Positions 60,773 through 64,000 of a stretch of 64,000 nt of DNA are shown one piece after another. Every line of letters begins with the position of its first letter. Positions within the stretch are counted from its first letter, which is position 1. The notes under the pieces were generated by a model. The model searched no databases. It had not been told where the DNA came from and was given only the letters and a program-made list of their open reading frames with translations. The translations under genes were made by a program, and so were the position numbers. The DNA is from Pseudaminobacter sp047739745 (GTDB taxonomy: Bacteria; Pseudomonadota; Alphaproteobacteria; Rhizobiales; Rhizobiaceae). The stretch lies in NCBI RefSeq assembly GCF_047739745.1, contig NZ_JBLLVA010000021.1, positions 1 through 64,000 on the forward strand. Reading direction: 5' to 3'.

Positions 60773-61279
60773 ATGGCAAAAATCTCAAAAGTAATGGTCG
60801 GTGAATCGCTTGTCGGAGACGGCAACGAGGTTGCACACATCGATCTTCTCATCGGTCCGCGCGGAAGCCCGGTCGAAGCGGCATTCTGCAACGCGCTCAC
60901 CAACAACAAGGACGGCTTCACCTCGCTCCTGGCGGTGATCGCCCCCAACCTGCCCTGCAAGCCCAATACCGTGATGTTCAACAAGGTCACGATCAAGGGT
61001 GCAAAGCAGGCTGTGCAGATGTTTGGTCCGGCGCAGTTCGCGGTGGCCAAGGCGGTGCAGGACAGCGTTGCCGAAGGCATCATTCCCGCCGACGAGGCGG
61101 ACGACATCTTCATCTGCGTGGGCGTGTTCATCCACTGGGAGGCCGACGACGACTCGAAGATCCAGAAGTACAATTATCAGGCGACGAAGGAAGCCATCCA
61201 GCGCGCAGTGGAAGGCAAGCCGACCGCTGCCGAGGCAACCGCTCAGCGCGATTCCGTGAAGCATCCGTTCGGAGCTTAG
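60773..61279 (+). CDS. fae: Formaldehyde-activating enzyme
   Basis: A 168-residue Fae that condenses formaldehyde with H4MPT to methylene-H4MPT, the entry to the pathway. VGESLVGDGNEVAHIDLLIG contains the catalytic His22, followed by GPRGSPVEAAFCNALTNNKD and the C-terminal SVKHPFGA, all conserved. The start at 60773 follows ggaggagaa. The 172-base gap before it, longer than elsewhere in the cluster, suggests its own promoter, as expected of a highly expressed gene. Confidence 0.97.
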   Translation: MAKISKVMVGESLVGDGNEVAHIDLLIGPRGSPVEAAFCNALTNNKDGFTSLLAVIAPNLPCKPNTVMFNKVTIKGAKQAVQMFGPAQFAVAKAVQDSVAEGIIPADEADDIFICVGVFIHWEADDDSKIQKYNYQATKEAIQRAVEGKPTAAEATAQRDSVKHPFGA

Positions 61280-61420
61280 ACAAGAAACAACCCCGCACAG
61301 GAGAACCCCTCTGCTGAGCCGGATGGTCTGATGCGCCGGTTGAGACGTTTCTTGGGACTCTGAAATGGGCTGCCGACAGACCTGATGGTCTTTCGGCTTT
61401 GTACTACGGATCGAAGTCAG

Positions 61421-61442
61421 CCATCCGGCCTTGGCCGGATGG
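61421..61442. terminator. Hairpin between convergent fae and HisA-like genes
   Basis: ccatccggcc (61421-61430) is mirrored by ggccggatgg (61433-61442). It lies between the two convergent stops (61279 and 61473) and may terminate both, though no T tract is seen. Confidence 0.5.
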
Positions 61443-61472
61443 TTGCTAAATGCGAGCGCCTTGCGAACGGCC

Positions 61473-62171
61473 TCATCTTGCAAACGCTGCGATTTGCGCG
61501 GGAGTGAGCGTGCCATCGTGAAGCGATGTCGCAACCAGCGCCGCAGCGATGCCGAGCGATGACAATTGGCTAAGATCGGCTTCGTTGCGCACACCGCCGG
61601 CGGCAATTACCGAGCGATTGCCTGCTTTTGCCTGGATTGCCGCCAGCGTGGAAAGATTCGGCCCCGTGGCCGAACCGACCTTCGCCAGCGTCATCACGAT
61701 CAGCCGCTGCGGCCAGAACTCCGGGCTTTCGAGCAGCGCACGCGGCCCCCGAAAGCCATCTGCGAAGAAATCGAGGGACAGGACGAGATTCGGATGATCG
61801 CGAAACCGCTTGAGCAAGGTTTCGTCTTTCTGCGATTCGGAGCCAAGCACCGGGTGAAGGCCCGGAACGGCCAACGCCCTTGCCAATGCCTCGCCGTCGC
61901 AATAACCCGCATCCACTAGGAGCTGCGGCCTGCCCGGCATTTCCGACAGTCGTGCAATCGCGCTCGCATTCGAACCGCGCCCCTCGATCGCGTCGAGATC
62001 GGCCACGTAGAAGATGGAAAACGGATGAAGGCCACGCAGCCCTTCCGCGACCCGAACGGGATCGGCACTGCCGGCGAGCGGCGTAACAATCGGCTGGTAA
62101 CGGTCGCGCCTGCCCTGTTGGGCACGCACGACTTGGCCGCCCTTCAGATCGAGAACCGGGATAAGCTGCAT
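61473..62171 (-). CDS. HisA/HisF-like TIM-barrel protein of the C1 cluster
   Basis: A 232-residue half-barrel-repeat protein resembling HisA. MQLIPVLDLKGGQVVRAQQG is a HisA-type N-terminus with the first catalytic Asp, followed by ILYVADLDAIEG-like FYVADLDAIEGRGSNASAI and SVIAAGGVRNEADL. Histidine genes are absent nearby, and HisA-like genes recur in bacterial H4MPT clusters, so a role in cofactor synthesis is likely. The start at 62171 is chosen for the fold; upstream codons add 32 unlike residues. It is divergent from the mfnF-like gene. Confidence 0.8.
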   Translation of the reverse strand: MQLIPVLDLKGGQVVRAQQGRRDRYQPIVTPLAGSADPVRVAEGLRGLHPFSIFYVADLDAIEGRGSNASAIARLSEMPGRPQLLVDAGYCDGEALARALAVPGLHPVLGSESQKDETLLKRFRDHPNLVLSLDFFADGFRGPRALLESPEFWPQRLIVMTLAKVGSATGPNLSTLAAIQAKAGNRSVIAAGGVRNEADLSQLSSLGIAAALVATSLHDGTLTPAQIAAFAR

Positions 62172-62216
62172 TTCCCGGCTGTAGCTCGGTCCTCCTACAC
62201 ATGAAAGCCTGGAAGC

Positions 62217-63257
62217 ATGACAAAAGAACATAAGGTGGTGGTCGGCTGCGATATCGGCGGAGCGCATTTCAAGATTGCGCGCGCCGAGAACGGCCGCATC
62301 GTGGAGGCGCTGACGCTGGCAACGCCGCTGTGGCTGGGCCTCGATCAGTTGACGAAAGCGATCAAGGAAGCATCGCCGCTGTTTGCCGGCAGCGATCTCA
62401 ATGCCTTCACCATGACCGGCGAGCTATCCGACATCTTTGCGTCGCGCGAGGCAGGCATTTCGGGCCTGCTCGAGCAAATAGCCAGGCATTTCTCCGGCGA
62501 GCCGGCGATCTACGCGGGGCGCTCCGGCTTCGTAAAACCCGCGCAGGCGGTGAAGCTTGGTGGCGACGTTGCCTCCGCCAACTGGCATGCGAGTGCCGCC
62601 CTGGTGGCCAGGATTTTGGGCGATGCGCTGTTCGTCGACATGGGTTCGACCACGACGGATATCATCGTCGCTCGCGACGGCAAGGTTGCCAACCAGGGCT
62701 ATACCGATGCCGAAAGACTGCTGACCGGCGAACTGGTTTACACCGGTTTTGTTCGCAGCGCCCTGCATGGCATCACGCCATCGGCACCGGTTCAGGGTCG
62801 ACCAACGCCGTTGATGAACGAATATTTCGCCTCGATTGCCGATGTGCACCGCATTCTCGGCGTGCTCGACGAGAGCGACGATAAACAGCCGTCGGCCGAC
62901 CGGCAGGCAAAGACGGTCGAAGGATCGACGGCACGCATGGCACGCATGGTCGGACGCGATGCCGCCGACCTCTCGGCGTCCGAATGGCGCGATCTGGCGG
63001 CATGGTTCAGCGAACAGCAGCTTCGCCTCGTTCACGACGGAACATTTCTGGCGGCAGGAACCCATCGGCTGGCGGACGATGCGCCTGTCGTCGGCGCCGG
63101 GATCGGGCGCTGGCAGATCAGCCGGCTGGCGACGCGCATGGACCGCCGCTACATGGATTTCGCCGATATCATCCCCGCTGACGAAACTGCGCGCAAGGAG
63201 GCGAGCAGCGCTGCTCCCGCGGCCGCCGTCGCGCTGCTTGCCTCGGAGTTGAGCTAA
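62217..63257 (+). CDS. H4MPT-linked C1 transfer pathway protein, MfnF-like
   Basis: A 346-residue protein of the hydantoinase/oxoprolinase-like ASKHA fold. VVVGCDIGGAHFKIARAENG (phosphate 1 loop) and LFVDMGSTTTDIIVARDGKV (second phosphate loop) are clear. The family is restricted to organisms with H4MPT-linked C1 transfer; the archaeal member MfnF couples the furan and tyramine-glutamate parts of methanofuran. A similar step in the Fhc cofactor is likely here. Confidence 0.85.
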   Translation: MTKEHKVVVGCDIGGAHFKIARAENGRIVEALTLATPLWLGLDQLTKAIKEASPLFAGSDLNAFTMTGELSDIFASREAGISGLLEQIARHFSGEPAIYAGRSGFVKPAQAVKLGGDVASANWHASAALVARILGDALFVDMGSTTTDIIVARDGKVANQGYTDAERLLTGELVYTGFVRSALHGITPSAPVQGRPTPLMNEYFASIADVHRILGVLDESDDKQPSADRQAKTVEGSTARMARMVGRDAADLSASEWRDLAAWFSEQQLRLVHDGTFLAAGTHRLADDAPVVGAGIGRWQISRLATRMDRRYMDFADIIPADETARKEASSAAPAAAVALLASELS

Positions 63258-63284
63258 GTTCAGGAGCGGACTTTTGCGCTAAGC

Positions 63285-63875
63285 TCAGGGGCGCACTTCG
63301 GTGCCGGGGGCGGCTGCGTTGGCAAGGTGATCCGTCACGCGCTCCATCAGCCAGTCCCACGCTTCCTGCTCGTGCGGGCCGGCGGTCTTATCGATGGCGA
63401 TGGTGAGATAGGCGATTTCGGCGTCGATTTTTTCCGGCGGCAGCATGCCGAGGCGGCTGACCAGGATCGCCAGTTCCAGCACCGCCGCCTTGGCGCGATT
63501 GAAGCCGGTGAAAGGCGCATGCGTCTCTTCGGCCACCACGCGGCAGAAATGACGCGGCCGCACGGCATCGTCGTCGATGCTGACGACTTCGAGCACCGAA
63601 TGCGCCAGCGTCGCTTCGAGCCGCGGCACCGCGAAGCCGTCAAGCGGTACGGTCGGCCAGTCCTTCCGGCCGGTCAGACAGCCGGCGAAGATGCGCGCAT
63701 CATCGGTGTAGTTGGCAACGGCGAACGGCACCTGCGAAAGATTGTCGAGCGTGGCCGAAGGGCGAAACGGCGCAATGATCCAGCCGTCGTCCTTGGCGAT
63801 GATGCCGATCGGCGCGATATGGACCCGGCCCGCCTTGTCCACGGTGGTGATGATCGACTCGCGAATGTAAGGCAT
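63285..63875 (-). CDS. DUF447-family protein of the C1 cluster
   Basis: A 196-residue split-barrel flavin-binding-like protein of the DUF447 family, found with H4MPT genes. MPYIRESIITTVDKAGRVHI and AVANYTDDARIFAGCLTGRK are typical, and RVVAEETHAPFTGFNRAKAA follows. The start ATG at 63873-63875 shares a T with the upstream gene's stop (TGATG), implying translational coupling. The biochemical role is unknown. Confidence 0.82.
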   Translation of the reverse strand: MPYIRESIITTVDKAGRVHIAPIGIIAKDDGWIIAPFRPSATLDNLSQVPFAVANYTDDARIFAGCLTGRKDWPTVPLDGFAVPRLEATLAHSVLEVVSIDDDAVRPRHFCRVVAEETHAPFTGFNRAKAAVLELAILVSRLGMLPPEKIDAEIAYLTIAIDKTAGPHEQEAWDWLMERVTDHLANAAAPGTEVRP

Positions 63876-64000
63876 CACTTACCTTCCTTCTTCGCCCGCA
63901 ATGTATGGCCAGCCTCCGCCAGGCGCATGCGATCCACCTCCGGCGCGGGCGCAGCTACGCCCCATGTGAGCGGCTCGTCCTGTACATAGCGCTTGCCGAG
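63875..64000 (-). CDS. C-terminal end of a C1-cluster gene (partial)
   Basis: The last 41 codons of a minus-strand gene that runs off the window. The residues include KRYVQDEPLTWGVAAPAPEV and end in LRAKKEGK. It is translationally coupled to the DUF447 gene. In H4MPT clusters the gene in this place is often a dihydropteroate-synthase-related protein, but this fragment alone cannot prove that. Confidence 0.55.
   Translation of the reverse strand, partial: LGKRYVQDEPLTWGVAAPAPEVDRMRLAEAGHTLRAKKEGK

Overview
The window is high-GC, densely coded DNA from an alphaproteobacterium. Gene content points to the Hyphomicrobiales (Rhizobiales), most likely a Mesorhizobium/Aminobacter-like member of the Phyllobacteriaceae that can oxidise C1 compounds. 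Supporting signs are the order greA - core-LPS glycosyltransferase - GT25 - lrp - trxB - lsrB, which resembles the Sinorhizobium lps/lsrB region; an AbcR-type sRNA next to lsrB; a BA14K-family protein; and families of short G+C-rich palindromic intergenic repeats common in rhizobia. No tRNA, rRNA, transposase, integrase or CRISPR array was seen.

Layout. 1-1.45 kb: a lower-GC stretch with three small DNA-binding or basic proteins, probably accessory. 1.4-9.4 kb: GFA-family protein, a 1.3-kb repeat mosaic, lytic transglycosylase lipoprotein, ogt, cold-shock protein, GST, degenerate EAL protein and aspartate aminotransferase. 9.6-17.4 kb: an EF-G paralogue with an altered switch II, a candidate AbcR-type sRNA, lsrB, trxB, lrp, two LPS glycosyltransferases and greA. 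17.6-31.1 kb: housekeeping and accessory metabolism (soluble sugar dehydrogenase, TPR protein, DMT-type membrane proteins, MOSC protein, two extensin-like proteins, CNNM/CorC protein, FMN reductase/HxlR pair, thioesterase, GMC oxidoreductase plus enolase-superfamily enzyme). 31.3-32.3 kb: a radical SAM/SPASM protein with an unusual eight-cysteine tail, the best candidate here for an undescribed peptide-modifying system. 32.4-49.5 kb: SemiSWEET, glycosyltransferase, uvrB carrying in-frame palindromic repeats, a class III cyclase-TPR protein, two SRPBCC proteins with a TetR regulator, a ~300-bp duplicated non-coding element, a SoxR-MFS pair with two SoxR boxes, a Kazal lipoprotein, two cold-shock genes and an L,D-transpeptidase.

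49.6-64 kb is a coherent tetrahydromethanopterin (H4MPT) formaldehyde-oxidation cluster. fhcB-fhcA-fhcD-fhcC overlap on the minus strand and are preceded by a pterin-carbinolamine-dehydratase-like gene. Divergently, mptG, mtdB, an ATP-grasp gene, mch, a RimK-like ATP-grasp gene, a CitG-like gene and fae run on the plus strand. They are followed by a HisA-like gene (minus), an MfnF-like gene (plus), a DUF447 gene (minus) and the end of another minus-strand gene cut by the window edge. Fae condenses formaldehyde with H4MPT, MtdB and Mch oxidise it to formyl-H4MPT, and Fhc releases formate. The remaining genes plausibly make the H4MPT and methanofuran-type cofactors.
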